The notes beneath the pieces are model-generated. The model was not told the DNA's origin and did not search any database. It saw only the letters and a list, made by a program, of their open reading frames with translations. A stretch of DNA of 64,000 nucleotides from Kovacikia minuta CCNUW1 (GTDB taxonomy: Bacteria; Cyanobacteriota; Cyanobacteriia; Leptolyngbyales; Leptolyngbyaceae), in the NCBI RefSeq assembly GCF_020091585.1, contig NZ_CP083582.1, forward strand, positions 2,852,001 to 2,916,000. The letters run 5' to 3'. The translations under genes and the position numbers were made by a program. Below are positions 35,645 through 45,543 of this stretch, piece after piece (within the stretch, counting starts at the first letter, position 1; each line of letters opens with the position of its first letter).

Positions 35645-37006
35645 ATGCCTGGAAAACTGATTGAAACTTATCAAGTCAGAGTGTACATGAATGCCCGAGA
35701 ACTCGGTTTAACTCAAGCCGAAGCGGCTTATGTTGCCCAATTTTCAGAACGCAGTGGACAACGCATTGAATCTGGGGACTACCAACCAAACCGGGGAAAG
35801 GTGCGAGCGTGGCGAACGAGTGCCGACCCGTTAGCGGAGGTGTGGGAAAGTGAACTAGAGCCAATGCTGCGAGCGCAACCAAAGCTCAAACCGATGACAC
35901 TGTTCGAATATCTGCAAACAAAATACCCTGGCAAGTACCCGCAGGTGCTGCGAACCCTACAGCGACGAGTGGCAACATGGAAAGCGCTGCATGGGTCAGC
36001 CCCAGAAGTGATGTTTGAGTTGCGGCATGAACCAGGGAGGCTGGGATTTTCCGACTTCACCGAGTTAAAGGGGATTGAGATCACCCTCAATGGTCAGCCG
36101 TTTGAGCATTTAATCTATCACTATCGTCTGGGATACAGTGGCTGGCAATATGCCCAAATTATCCAAGGTGGGGAGAGTTTCATTGCGCTCTCCGAAGGCT
36201 TACAAAATGCTCTGTTTGCCTGTGGAGGTGCGCCAAAGCAGCACCGTACCGATAGTTTGAGTGCCGCCTATCGAAACCTGGGGGGTGTTCGGAACAAACC
36301 CTTAACGCGGTTGTATGACGATCTGTGCCACCACTATCGGATGCAACCGACGCGAAACAACACCAGCATTGCCCATGAGAATGGGTCGATTGAGTCTCCC
36401 CATGGACACTTGAAGAATCGCATTGAGCAAGCCTTGCTGCTGCGCGGGAGTTATGAGTTCAGCAGCATTGCCGAGTATCAAGCCTTGATTAACCAGGCGG
36501 TCGATAGACTTAACGCCCAGCACACCGAGAAGATTGAGGCTGAAAAAGCCTATTTGCAACCCTTGCCCCAAGGACGGGTCGCCGATTACGAAATCCTCAC
36601 CGCCCGTGTGAGTTGCCACAGCACGATTGATGTGCGCTGTGTGTTGTATACCGTGCCTGCCCGACTGATTGGACGGCAACTTGAACTCCATCTATATCAT
36701 GACCGGATTGTCGGGTATTTACATCGCCAGCAGGTGGTGGAGTTGCCTCGCATTCGAACCAGTGGCACAGGCAAACGACGTGCTCGGTGTATCAACTACC
36801 GACATGTGGCTGAAGGACTCAGGCGCAAGCCCCGAGCATTCTTGTACTGCACCTGGCAACAGGACTTACTGCCCAATGAGCAATGGCAACACCTGTGGCA
36901 ACAGATGAAAACGCAGTTTGACCTCGATACCGCCGCTGTCCTGATGGTTGAAAGCTTGTATATTGCGGCTGCCGATGACAAAGAATCTCAGGTTGCCGAA
37001 TACTGA
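35645..37006 (+). CDS. istA: IS21 transposase IstA
   Basis: 453-aa DDE transposase. N-terminal helix-turn-helix (NARELGLTQAEAAYVAQFSERSGQRIESG). The rve core follows: FSDFTELKGIEI, then GGAPKQHRTDSLSAAY and NNTSIAHENGSIESPHGHLKNRIEQALLLRGS. A C-terminal beta domain ends the protein. The reading frame is intact. IstB follows in the same direction. Confidence 0.93.
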   Translation: MPGKLIETYQVRVYMNARELGLTQAEAAYVAQFSERSGQRIESGDYQPNRGKVRAWRTSADPLAEVWESELEPMLRAQPKLKPMTLFEYLQTKYPGKYPQVLRTLQRRVATWKALHGSAPEVMFELRHEPGRLGFSDFTELKGIEITLNGQPFEHLIYHYRLGYSGWQYAQIIQGGESFIALSEGLQNALFACGGAPKQHRTDSLSAAYRNLGGVRNKPLTRLYDDLCHHYRMQPTRNNTSIAHENGSIESPHGHLKNRIEQALLLRGSYEFSSIAEYQALINQAVDRLNAQHTEKIEAEKAYLQPLPQGRVADYEILTARVSCHSTIDVRCVLYTVPARLIGRQLELHLYHDRIVGYLHRQQVVELPRIRTSGTGKRRARCINYRHVAEGLRRKPRAFLYCTWQQDLLPNEQWQHLWQQMKTQFDLDTAAVLMVESLYIAAADDKESQVAEY

Positions 37007-37121
37007 CATCACCATCTGCAAACCAATACTCTGACGCTTTCAGCCTTGCAGCAACACTTTGGATTGCTCAAACCCATCCACCTGCCTCCCCTGCATCCTC
37101 CCCAACCGGATCTCGCCTCCT

Positions 37122-37932
37122 ATGACCAACTCCTGTCCCCCACCGCCCCAACCCAGCCCTTACCAAAGCCTAAGTCTACACCTCAAGCAATTGCACCTCT
37201 CCCACATGCTGGTTCATTGGGAAACCCTCGAGGCTCAGGCGATGCAGGAGAGTTGGTCCTACGCGCAGTTCTTGCTGGCTCTTTGCGAATTGGAGGCTCA
37301 GCGTCGCTGGAGTGCTCGCCTGCAAAGAGCCTTAAGCCAAGCCCAACTGCCAAACGCAAAAACCCTTTCCAACTTTGACTTTTCCTGGTGTCCAAAATTC
37401 AATCCTGCCCCCTTAATGCAACTGGCAGACGATTCTACCTGGCTCACACGGGCGGAGAATCTGTTGCTCTTTGGCAGCAGTGGCGTGGGAAAAACGCATT
37501 TGGCTGCAGGTGTAGCTCGTCGCATGGTGGAGTTTGGTAAACGCGTCAAGTTCTGCTCCGCCATCGCCCTGGTGCAACATCTGCAGCACTCAAAACTGCA
37601 ATTGCAACTGCAATCCACCCTCAAAAAGCTCGACCGCTTTGACTTGCTAGTACTCGATGACCTGGGCTATGTCAAAAAGTCAGAAGCCGAAACCTCCGTT
37701 CTATTTGAACTCATTGCCCATCGGTATGAGCGTGAAGAGCTTACTGATTACGGCTAATCAACCCTTCAGTCAGTGGGATGCCATCTTTTCCGATTCCATG
37801 ATGACCGTTGCAGCCGTAGACCGATTAGTTCATCATGCCCTCATTGTCGAGATTCAAGCCGATAGTTATCGTAAGCAAGCAGCGGTGGCCAAGTCAGTAG
37901 ATTCCAACAAACCAGCAGCAAATCCTCAATAA
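37122..37932 (+). pseudogene. istB: IS21 helper ATPase IstB, split by a frameshift
   Basis: AAA+ helper of IS21 transposition. Walker A FGSSGVGKTHLAAGVARRM and Walker B FDLLVLDDLGYVKKSE are intact. The frame runs to RYEREELTDYG* near 37757, while the true continuation (KSLLITANQPFSQWDAIFSDSMMTVAAVDRL) is in the next frame. An extra G in CGTGAAGAGC near 37732 explains it. The C-terminal quarter with sensor residues would be lost. Start ATG at 37122 chosen from family alignment. Confidence 0.85.
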
Positions 37933-37948
37933 CCTTTGCCGATCCTAG

Positions 37949-38074
37949 TTGTCGTTGCGATCTTAGTTGTCACTTTGATCCGACTTGTCATTTCGATCTG
38001 GCTTGTCATTTCGATCTGGCTTGTCATTTCGTTCTTGACTGTCACTTCGATCTCAAGTGTCGTTCTGCGTCAAT
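37949..38074. repeat. 18-bp periodic repeat array near the IS21 right end
   Basis: Seven units at an exact 18-bp period, starting at 37949, 37967, 37985, 38003, 38021, 38039 and 38057. The consensus is TTGTCATTTCGATCTGGC; units 3 and 4 are identical. The terminal repeat contains the same TGTCATTTC core (38201-38208). They look like multiple transposase-binding sites. Confidence 0.85.
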
Positions 38075-38220
38075 GAATCCTTACTCGTTTATCCCTACAT
38101 CAAGTATTGAATCTAGAAATGATTGAATCATGGCTTTTATTTCTGTGTATTTATGATGCTAAATGGGGTCTTTGCGATCCTATAAATCCGCCAAGTAGCT
38201 GTCATTTCTCAAAAAGGTAG

Positions 38221-39195
38221 TTGACATTTGACAAGAGCTACATCGACCAGGTGCTTGGCGTTGATGCCATTCCGGTTGCGCTGGGCATTTACCTGGTATT
38301 TCGGGATGAGACACAGGCACAGACCTTCCGAGCGTCCCGCTTCCGATCGCGTGCCACGACTCCCAGAGTCAAAGCCAGCGTCAAGCGGTTTGAGCAATAT
38401 AAGGAGATGCTGGCTCCCCTGATGGCGTTTTTTACCGACCGGGGACGGTTGCCCCTTGAGGAGGAACTTCAGGAGTTTGCGGCGCTGCAATCGGAATTTG
38501 GAACGCTACGACGAGCCTTCCAGGTAGTTCTCCAGGCAACAGAGGTTCAGGAATGGGATGCCATCAGCGAGAAACGTCGCCAGGATTTGCTCGTCTACCT
38601 TGCCCTCAGTCATTTTGGCGATCGCCCCAAGCTACGACATCTCGCTCCCATCGTTCAACACGACATCAAGGCATTATTTGGCAACTATCAGCACGCCTGC
38701 ACCGCCGCCGATTTGATGCTGCTGAGCCTGGGGAATTTGGAGGTGATGGCAGAGCGGTGTAAGTCTAGTGCGATTGGTAAAAAACTGTCGAACTCCCTCT
38801 GGGTTCATATTTCTGCCCTGGATGCCCTTGATCCCCTGCTTCGGCTCTACGAAGGTTGTGCCTCTCGCACGATCGGTCGTCCAGAAGAAGCAACCGTAGT
38901 CAAGTTCCACACCAGCAAACCCAAAATCACCTATCTGTTCTACCCAGATTTCGATCGCGAACCGCATCCTTGTCTTCGCACCAGTATGCAGATTGACCTG
39001 CAAGATATGCACGTCAGCTACCGGGATTATGACCCAGAGGACAACTCGCCCGTGTTGCACCAGAAGGAATTGCTGGTGCAGCCGGACTATCCGCTCTATG
39101 AGAAGTCTGCCAAGCTGAGTCGGCAGGAGGCGGATTGGGGGTTATTGGATGATTACGACTCAGACCCGACCGTTTTTTCAACAGTTATTGCCTGA
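38221..39195 (+). pseudogene. DNA-phosphorothioation-associated methyltransferase, C-terminal fragment
   Basis: Starts abruptly at the IS21 right end with SYIDQVLGVDAIPVALGIYLVFRDETQAQ, then RRQDLLVYLALSHFGDRP, the part that follows the methyltransferase core in intact relatives. A second copy of the LWVHISALDALDPLLRLYEGCASRTIG / YLFYPDFDREPHPCL / LSRQEADWGLL domain follows, as in the fragment at 34732. It breaks off near 39150 where ISL3 sequence begins. The pieces probably belonged to one gene whose SAM-binding centre is now missing. Confidence 0.75.
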
Positions 39196-40834
39196 TTCCA
39201 GCAAACTTCAGTTGGAACACTGTGAACTCGATACTGAGGAACAGCAGCTGACTTTGAGTGTGCTTTCCACCCAACATCTTGCAAAATGTCCGGTGTGTGG
39301 TACCCGGTCTGCCCGTACTCACAGCCGTTATCAGCGCACCCTGGCTGATTTGCCTTGTGTTTATTTCAAGTTGACTCTAACCGTGCAAGTCAGTAAATTT
39401 TTCTGTGACACACCAGGTTGCATTCGGCGTATTTTCACCGAGCGAATTCCTGAAATTGCGGCACCCTGGGCGAGGGAAACCGTTCGCTTGGTGCAGCGAC
39501 TCGAAGCGATTGGTCTGGCGTTAGGCGGTGCTGCGGGTGCGCGTTTGTCCCATCAAGTCGGTACTGAAGTTTGCGGCAGCACCCTGTTGAATGTGCTTGC
39601 AAAACTTCCTCTGCCTGAATTTGAGGTGCCCAAAATCCTGGGAGTCGATGACTTTGCCTTTCGCAAAGGACAGCAATACGGCACCCTTCTGGTGGATCTC
39701 GAACGACATTGTCCGCTTGCGCTGCTAGCTGATCGCAAAGCAGAAACCTTAGCCCAATGGTTGGCCCAGCACCCAGGGGTGGAGGTGTTGTCACGTGACC
39801 GTTCGGCCACCTACCGCCGTGGGATGAACGAAGGCGCACCCAATGCGGTGCAGGTGTCTCATCCATATTGTCACAGAGGGTTCCATCTCATGCAGAACTT
39901 ACAGGAGACTCTAGAGAAGCTGCTAAACGGCTACAGTTCTCAGTTGAAAGCGGTTGAAGAACAATGGCGACAAGCCAAAACATCCCCAGAGACAGTGGTC
40001 GTCATCGCCCTGCCAACCGCCACTGTCGATGCTCAAGCCCAAGCCTTGGCGAATCACCAACGTCGAGTTGAACAAGACCAGGAAATGAGAAGATTACACC
40101 AGCAACAATGGACGCAGAGGGCGATTGCCGAGGCGGTGGGAGTGAGTGAGCGAACGGTTCAACGCAGACTCAAGTCCCCAGAAGTAGCGAAGACTTCCGC
40201 TCGACGAGCCACTTTGGGTCGGAGCATTCTCGACCCTTACAAGTCAAGGATTCTCGCGTGCTGGAATGATGGTATTCAAGAGACCTCACTGTTAATGGTT
40301 TTCTTGCAACAACAAGGTTACACCGGCAGTGAGCGGACCCTGATGCGCTACCTCAAACAACTACGAGAAGCTCAGGGCCTGCCACCCAAGCGAGCACTTT
40401 GGACTTCGGGGTTGGCGAAAGTGAGCGACCCACAATTGCCGCCCTTCACTGCACGTCGCGCTAGTTTTCTGATTGTTAAATCCGAATCACATCGAGATAC
40501 CGAAGAAGTCGATTTGTTAGCTCGATTGGTCGCAGCACATCCGGATTTGAACGAAGCGGTTGAGTTGGCTCAGGAGTTTTCACAATTGCTACGCCAACGT
40601 AAAGCAGAAGGGTTTGAACCTTGGTTGATGAAGGTGTTCAAGAGCAAACTCAAAACGTTTCGAGCATTTGCAAAGAGTCTTTTCGAGGATTATGCTGCGG
40701 TGCGAGCCAGCATGGTTTTAGAGGTGAGCAATGGCATGGTTGAAGGCTTCAACAATCGATTGAAGATGGTGAAACGGCAGATGTATGGACGGGCTGGTTT
40801 AGAGCTGCTGAGTAAGCGTTTCATTGTCGCTTAG
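39149..40834 (+). CDS. ISL3-family transposase
   Basis: 561-aa transposase with N-terminal zinc finger (CPVCGTRSARTHSRYQRTLADLP; FFCDTPGC), helix-turn-helix, DDE core (ILGVDDFAFRKGQQYGTLLVDLE; VEVLSRDRSATY) and C-terminal Glu region (NGMVEGFNNRLKMVKRQMYGRAGLELL). The native N-terminus probably started near FFQQLLPDSS; the ATG at 39149 belongs to the disrupted neighbour, so the 5' end of the element seems lost. The body of the protein is intact. Confidence 0.85.
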   Translation: MITTQTRPFFQQLLPDSSKLQLEHCELDTEEQQLTLSVLSTQHLAKCPVCGTRSARTHSRYQRTLADLPCVYFKLTLTVQVSKFFCDTPGCIRRIFTERIPEIAAPWARETVRLVQRLEAIGLALGGAAGARLSHQVGTEVCGSTLLNVLAKLPLPEFEVPKILGVDDFAFRKGQQYGTLLVDLERHCPLALLADRKAETLAQWLAQHPGVEVLSRDRSATYRRGMNEGAPNAVQVSHPYCHRGFHLMQNLQETLEKLLNGYSSQLKAVEEQWRQAKTSPETVVVIALPTATVDAQAQALANHQRRVEQDQEMRRLHQQQWTQRAIAEAVGVSERTVQRRLKSPEVAKTSARRATLGRSILDPYKSRILACWNDGIQETSLLMVFLQQQGYTGSERTLMRYLKQLREAQGLPPKRALWTSGLAKVSDPQLPPFTARRASFLIVKSESHRDTEEVDLLARLVAAHPDLNEAVELAQEFSQLLRQRKAEGFEPWLMKVFKSKLKTFRAFAKSLFEDYAAVRASMVLEVSNGMVEGFNNRLKMVKRQMYGRAGLELLSKRFIVA

Positions 40835-41640
40835 AAAGTGCTTCTCAAAATCATCGTCTATTTCTAATCTCGAACGCTTCACCAAAAGATCGGAAGAACC
40901 CAATGTAATTGTCATTTCACACAAGTTCCAAATCCCATCATGACCATCACCGAGACAAGTGACCGGAGTGTTCAGCGGTTGTTCGTTGACCCATTGGACT
41001 AATTGCTCATTGTCTTGCAAAAATGCCTCACAGCAATGTCCATGCAGATTCACAGCTTTGTAATCCTGCCATCTACAAATCTCTCCTTTTGGAGTACGAA
41101 TCCGCACCTTGCCGCCATCAATACTCATTTCCTCCACTGCGGTTTCAATTCGTGGCAACTCGAAGCACTGCCGATGCACTAACCGTTGCTGTGTCCCTCT
41201 GGAAACCTTCATTCCCGTTAGAATCGGAATATCTTGAGCAGATCGCTCATAGGACACATTCGCACTCAAAATCAAGCAGCATTTCTCCAAGTAAGGACTT
41301 AACTGAGTGCGCTCTTTCACATTCAAGACTTTCGCTTGGTTTTCGGTGAGGCTGATGCTGCCAAGGATGCTTTTGAGTTGCCGACTTCGTCCGCTGCTAG
41401 GACCGCTTGCCCTTGTGATAAAAAATTACCGATTTCTGGACTGACCTGCTCCAGGACATGTCCTCTTACTGCCGCTTCGATGCCTTCAAGGGTGGTTAAT
41501 TGCTCTGGGGCAGTTTCATCGTAGAGCAATGCGGCTATCGCACGAGCGTGAGCTTGAATTTGTTGAAGTTTCTCAGCATCCATCGTCGGCATCCTTGGGA
41601 AATAGTAGGGGGTCCCTTTAGCATAATCGAGTCTTCCCAA
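40799..41640 (-). pseudogene. ISKra4-family transposase remnant
   Basis: The N-terminal part (MDAEKLQQIQAHARAIAALLY, then LEQVSPEIGNFLSQGQAVL) runs from 41640 in one frame and the next part (SLTENQAKVLNVKERTQLSPYLEKCCLILSANVSYERSAQDI, then LGDGHDGIWNL) in another. ISKra4 elements may use frameshifting between such frames. After GIWNL the family match ends near 40950 and the frame runs into the ISL3 end, so the C-terminal catalytic part is gone. Confidence 0.8.
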
Positions 41641-41810
41641 TTCGCTGCCTAAGTATTCCTACTCATTGCATAACTGGGATGCACCCTGTGCGCTGTGTGT
41701 GCCGCGTAAATTTTACTAAAACATTCGCAAACTTTTCAATTATTGTTGTAGGTTGAGCAATAGTTGATTCCGTAGTGATTAATCTTTGCCCTTCCAGAAT
41801 TGTTGTATAC

Positions 41811-43280
41811 TCAATTAAAGCTGCTAATCTGAGCATACAGATCAAGTTTTCTCTGCACCCAAACATCATCAGGTACTAGTTTGCTATAAGCGCGCAAAAA
41901 TGCACGTGCTTTGCCGATATCTCTTAATTGCTCAAAAACGAGCGTTAGCCTTTTCAGTATGGCAGGATTTTGTGGGCTTCTCCGATTAAGTTGAATTAGA
42001 ATGTCTGCTGCTTCTTTATACTTTGCCTGAGCTCCTAAAATGGAAGCTTTTTTTAATAGCAATTGTGGGACATCTCCATCTTCAAGCAGACACTTCTCAA
42101 GTACGGCCTCTGCTTTATACAGTTGCCTCGTTTCTAGGTATGCTTTGAGCGCAATCCTCCGTAAATCTCTTGCTGCTGGTGACTGTTCATCTAGCACTCT
42201 AGGATTGCTATCGATGTACTTTAGACAGTCATAATAGCGTTCATCTTTGAATGCTGCTGACACCATGAAGCGAAAAGCATGAATGTCTTTTTTGTCTTCA
42301 AATTCAGCATGTGCGACAACCTCAGCTTGAGCATACTCTTCGTTCTCAAGGAGTTTAATGACCTGAGATGACCAATCTTGATGTGGTACTTTTTGGTTGG
42401 GGAGCAACTTTACTGAATGATAGTCTAATTGAAAACGCCTTACTCGAGTGAATTCGTTGAGCATAGTTTCAACTGTATCCCAGCGTCGATCTGGATCAAA
42501 TTCCAGGCAACGTAAGATATATTCCTCTAAAGCTGGACAGATAGAAGAATTGATTTCTCTAGGTCGGGGGAAAGGTGTATGTCGGATTACTTGGCTTAAT
42601 GTGTCATGGGGCAACCGAGAGGTAACTAGGTGATAAAGTAATACTCCTAAGCTGTAGATATCGCCCTTGAAAATTCGATTGGAATCTCTTTGTTTGTGAA
42701 TTGCACCTGCAAATTCTGGTGCAGAATAAAGTACTGTTCCACCATTTTCACGAGTGCGTGTGTAAATTTCTTCTGGAAGTAGACTATTTCCAAAGTCAGT
42801 CAATTTAGCCAGATCTCCAGAAACAAGAATATTCTGTGGTTTAATATCCCCATGAGACATCCCTAAACTATGGAGATAATTCACTCCAGCTAGCACTTGG
42901 GTGTAGAGATCGAGAATTTTTTTGTAGCTTGCAGTAAATCCATGCTCACCTTCATCCAATAACCTAGCCAATGTATGACTGGGGAAATACTCCATTTCGA
43001 TGGCATACCATTCTCGTTCTGGAGGAACTCGACCCATCCAAAACACACTCACAACATTTGGATGAGCAGGTTGATCTAATAAATTTTCACCTTCAGCTAA
43101 TTCACTATTTTTGCTTCCCTGTGCTTTAGGAATTTTGACAGCGACAATCGTGTTATCTGTAAGCTTTTGAGCTTTCCAGACCCACCCATAGGAACCATCG
43201 CCTAAACATTCCAATAGTTCATAGCGATCGCCCAACTTACGGTCTGCACTCGGTATGAAGTAGCGATTTTTACGACTCAT
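41811..43280 (-). CDS. Ser/Thr protein kinase with C-terminal helical repeats
   Basis: 489-aa Hanks-type kinase. Glycine loop LGDGSYGWVW (about residues 26-35), VAVKIPKA lysine, catalytic loop SHGDIKPQNI, DFG (LTDFGNS) and APEF are present. The catalytic loop has HGD where HRD is usual. Residues about 300-489 are TPR-like repeats (VVAHAEFEDKKDIHAFRFMVSAAF; AVLEKCLLEDGDVPQLLLKKASILGAQAKYKEAADIL). It overlaps the preceding gene by 11 bases and is the last gene of the HerA-NurA operon. Kinases regulate some BREX/Pgl-type systems, so a regulatory role is plausible. Confidence 0.88.
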   Translation of the reverse strand: MSRKNRYFIPSADRKLGDRYELLECLGDGSYGWVWKAQKLTDNTIVAVKIPKAQGSKNSELAEGENLLDQPAHPNVVSVFWMGRVPPEREWYAIEMEYFPSHTLARLLDEGEHGFTASYKKILDLYTQVLAGVNYLHSLGMSHGDIKPQNILVSGDLAKLTDFGNSLLPEEIYTRTRENGGTVLYSAPEFAGAIHKQRDSNRIFKGDIYSLGVLLYHLVTSRLPHDTLSQVIRHTPFPRPREINSSICPALEEYILRCLEFDPDRRWDTVETMLNEFTRVRRFQLDYHSVKLLPNQKVPHQDWSSQVIKLLENEEYAQAEVVAHAEFEDKKDIHAFRFMVSAAFKDERYYDCLKYIDSNPRVLDEQSPAARDLRRIALKAYLETRQLYKAEAVLEKCLLEDGDVPQLLLKKASILGAQAKYKEAADILIQLNRRSPQNPAILKRLTLVFEQLRDIGKARAFLRAYSKLVPDDVWVQRKLDLYAQISSFN

Positions 43281-43860
43281 ACGAACCTCGCTGAAGAATT
43301 TTACTTAACTTGAGCGATCGCTGGGTGTCTAATTCGTTAATAAACTGTAGACACAGCAAGCGGCCCTGGTGTGTACCAACAACCTTTAACCTTTCGGATG
43401 TTTCAAAACCTTGCTTGATAATTTGATGTAGTCGTGCGTGACTTGGAAGTGACACTAATCCTTCTGTCCAATAAGCCAGGATGAGCCATCGAGGTAGATC
43501 TTGCGTTCGATGGTGAGCAAGGAGCAGATTAGTAACCTTCCCCTCCAACTTCTTCTGATCAGCAGCACCGGTATACCGTTCAAACTCAGCAATAAGGATA
43601 GGAGTCCGGGTCTGTTGGTCGAACCATATCGAATCACAACGAACATCATCTCCTGTAGTGGCATATTGTCCCTGCCGTGGAACAGGAAATTCTGAGACGC
43701 TGATGTAGCCTAGCGTCTGTCCTAAGAGAGTAAAAAAAGAAACGCCCAGGCTATGGATAGAACAACTGACATCAGGTACCCCCCAGTCCGTCCAAATAGG
43801 CAGCAACTGCTGAGCAATTTCAAAGTTCTGGATGGCTTCAGAAATATCAGGAATTGCCAC
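43270..43860 (-). CDS. Unknown protein with PD-(D/E)XK-like core
   Basis: 196-aa protein. Around residues 70-110 the sequence GDDVRCDSIWFDQQTRTPILIAEFERY has a conserved Asp, then a hydrophobic strand ending in a Glu-x-Glu, followed by a charged helix. This is the layout of a restriction-endonuclease fold. The Lys expected in the E-x-K motif is not seen, so this is a tentative fold inference. It overlaps HerA by 14 bases and the kinase by 11, so it is translated with them. Confidence 0.5.
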   Translation of the reverse strand: MAIPDISEAIQNFEIAQQLLPIWTDWGVPDVSCSIHSLGVSFFTLLGQTLGYISVSEFPVPRQGQYATTGDDVRCDSIWFDQQTRTPILIAEFERYTGAADQKKLEGKVTNLLLAHHRTQDLPRWLILAYWTEGLVSLPSHARLHQIIKQGFETSERLKVVGTHQGRLLCLQFINELDTQRSLKLSKILQRGSYES

Positions 43861-45541
43861 CAGTAAACCTCCCCCAAACCTTCAAGACTTCTGGAGATTG
43901 TCCTCCATGTAACAGTGCTTTACTACCTACCTTGACGAGTAAAGGAGCTGGAATCGACCGCCCACAAATAAGAGCCTCGCCAGTCGAGAGACTAGATAGT
44001 TCATCAATGTCAGCCTTACTGACCATATCGGAAGTTTTAGTAATGAAGCGTTGATCATCTGGGTTCTTAAGCCGCATTGTAATTAAAGTATTGCATTGAG
44101 AAGTAACGTCTGAATCCAACTTGGAAGGCCGCTGACTAACAATACCGAAGCCCACGCCAAACTTACGACCCTCACCGGCAATTTTCTTAATAATGCGATG
44201 ACTCACTGATGGCTGCCCTGCAGGAGCAAAATTGTGTCCTTCCTCATACACAAGGAAACATGGGCGAATTGGATCTGTTTTACTGGATGCTGCTCGAAGA
44301 ATCTCACTTGAAATAAGTGCAGTGACAACTTGTTTCGCAGTATCACTGAGTCCTTGCAAATCAATCACTACAAGACGACCTCTTTTATCACTCGGTCGTC
44401 CTACCATTTCATAGATATCTGTAGAACGGGCTAAAGCTGATGAATAGAAGCTCTGTGCTTCATTAAGTACCCGCGACAGTTTTAGGGAAGCAACAGCAGC
44501 ACTACGTCCGTTTAAGGCGGATGATTCAGCCTGACTAAGCTCATCCCACTCTTTCAAATCATCTAATCCATCGCCTAAGTAGTAGCGCAGTAAATTGATA
44601 TCTCGGGGTTCATTCTTCTCGTTGAGTCGCCAGTAACGTATAGCAACATCCAATACTCGTTGTTGTGGTTCTGTGAGTCCTGGCAAGATTTCGCCAATAT
44701 CATCCATTTCAAACCGATCAAACTGAAGCGCCAGCTCTCGGTTTTTCCCTGCATACTTATCGCGAAAGGATTGCTGTTGTGGTGTGTATACTAAAAGCCC
44801 TGCCCCGGCTTCAGTGAGGCGCTTGAAACATTCTTGAATTTCATGGATTGATTCTCGATCGCGGGAATCTTCAACTGCATTGTATTGAACATTGAACTGC
44901 AATTGCCCACCCTGAAAAGCTCGACCATACTCACCATGTGGGTCAAAAACAACAACAGATCCGTTGTTTAGTGTAACGAGCCGCTCGATAATTCGCCCTA
45001 CAGTATAGGATTTCCCGGAGCCTGTCATTGCTAACACTGCAAGATGTTCAGTAACCAGGCGATTGACATCTAAATAAACTGGCACTGAGTTCTCGCCATA
45101 CTCATAGCCAACTAGGTTTCCAATGTGTAAGCTCGTCTGCTCGTCAAATTCATAGAACTGACTCAGGAAATAGAAGTCAACAGTTTCTACCTTGGCTCCT
45201 GGATCAAGTGCTCGCCGAGGAATCTTGATTTGACTAGTTGTAGAGTCTTTATAGCCAACCAGCTCAAGTTTCGCCATAACTTTCTCCCCTGTAATTTGAG
45301 CGCCAGGAAGAAGTTCTAACTCATTAACTGATTGCCCCATCTCCGAGTTATAAAGAACATTCGAGCGAAATACACTGACAATGCGACCTAAAACATCAGT
45401 TTCTGGTTCATCGACTCTCTCTTTGTGCCGTATACGCACGAACTCGCCTCGCCTTCCAGCAAAGGATGAGGAGAGAACCATTGTGAGGTTATTAGGATCT
45501 CCTGTATTACCAACTAACTTGCCCAGTATTTGTGGCTTCAT
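43847..45541 (-). CDS. herA: HerA-type DNA-translocating ATPase (DUF87)
   Basis: 564-aa FtsK/HerA-family ATPase, expected to form a hexamer that moves DNA and works with NurA in end resection. An N-terminal HAS-barrel-like domain (residues about 1-150) precedes Walker A AMTGSGKS at 171-178. Then VVVFDPHGEYG, the acidic Walker B CFLVYEEGHNFAP, and VGFGIVSQRPSKLD follow. It starts 2 bases after the NurA stop, matching the classic herA-nurA pair. Bacterial copies are mostly found in defence islands. Confidence 0.92.
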   Translation of the reverse strand: MKPQILGKLVGNTGDPNNLTMVLSSSFAGRRGEFVRIRHKERVDEPETDVLGRIVSVFRSNVLYNSEMGQSVNELELLPGAQITGEKVMAKLELVGYKDSTTSQIKIPRRALDPGAKVETVDFYFLSQFYEFDEQTSLHIGNLVGYEYGENSVPVYLDVNRLVTEHLAVLAMTGSGKSYTVGRIIERLVTLNNGSVVVFDPHGEYGRAFQGGQLQFNVQYNAVEDSRDRESIHEIQECFKRLTEAGAGLLVYTPQQQSFRDKYAGKNRELALQFDRFEMDDIGEILPGLTEPQQRVLDVAIRYWRLNEKNEPRDINLLRYYLGDGLDDLKEWDELSQAESSALNGRSAAVASLKLSRVLNEAQSFYSSALARSTDIYEMVGRPSDKRGRLVVIDLQGLSDTAKQVVTALISSEILRAASSKTDPIRPCFLVYEEGHNFAPAGQPSVSHRIIKKIAGEGRKFGVGFGIVSQRPSKLDSDVTSQCNTLITMRLKNPDDQRFITKTSDMVSKADIDELSSLSTGEALICGRSIPAPLLVKVGSKALLHGGQSPEVLKVWGRFTGGNS

Positions 45542-45543
45542 GC

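Larger units (their letters stand above)
35497..38233 (+). mobile_element. IS21-family element between two halves of a Dnd-type gene
   Basis: Carries istA and istB. A good inner inverted repeat begins TGACAGCTACATAGCGG at 35527 and, on the other strand, TGACAGCTACTTGGCGG at 38204. Outward, weaker similarity extends to TATCAGATGACAA at 35497 and TGTCAAATGTCAA ending at 38233, where the host reading frames resume. No target duplication is seen. An 18-bp repeat array lies inside the right end. The host gene lacks its middle part, so the insertion was followed or accompanied by a deletion. Confidence 0.8.

Noticed and set aside
37949-38074. A CRISPR array suggested by regular repeats
   Set aside because: The 18-bp period has no unique spacers, and it lies within the IS21 right end where transposase sites are expected.
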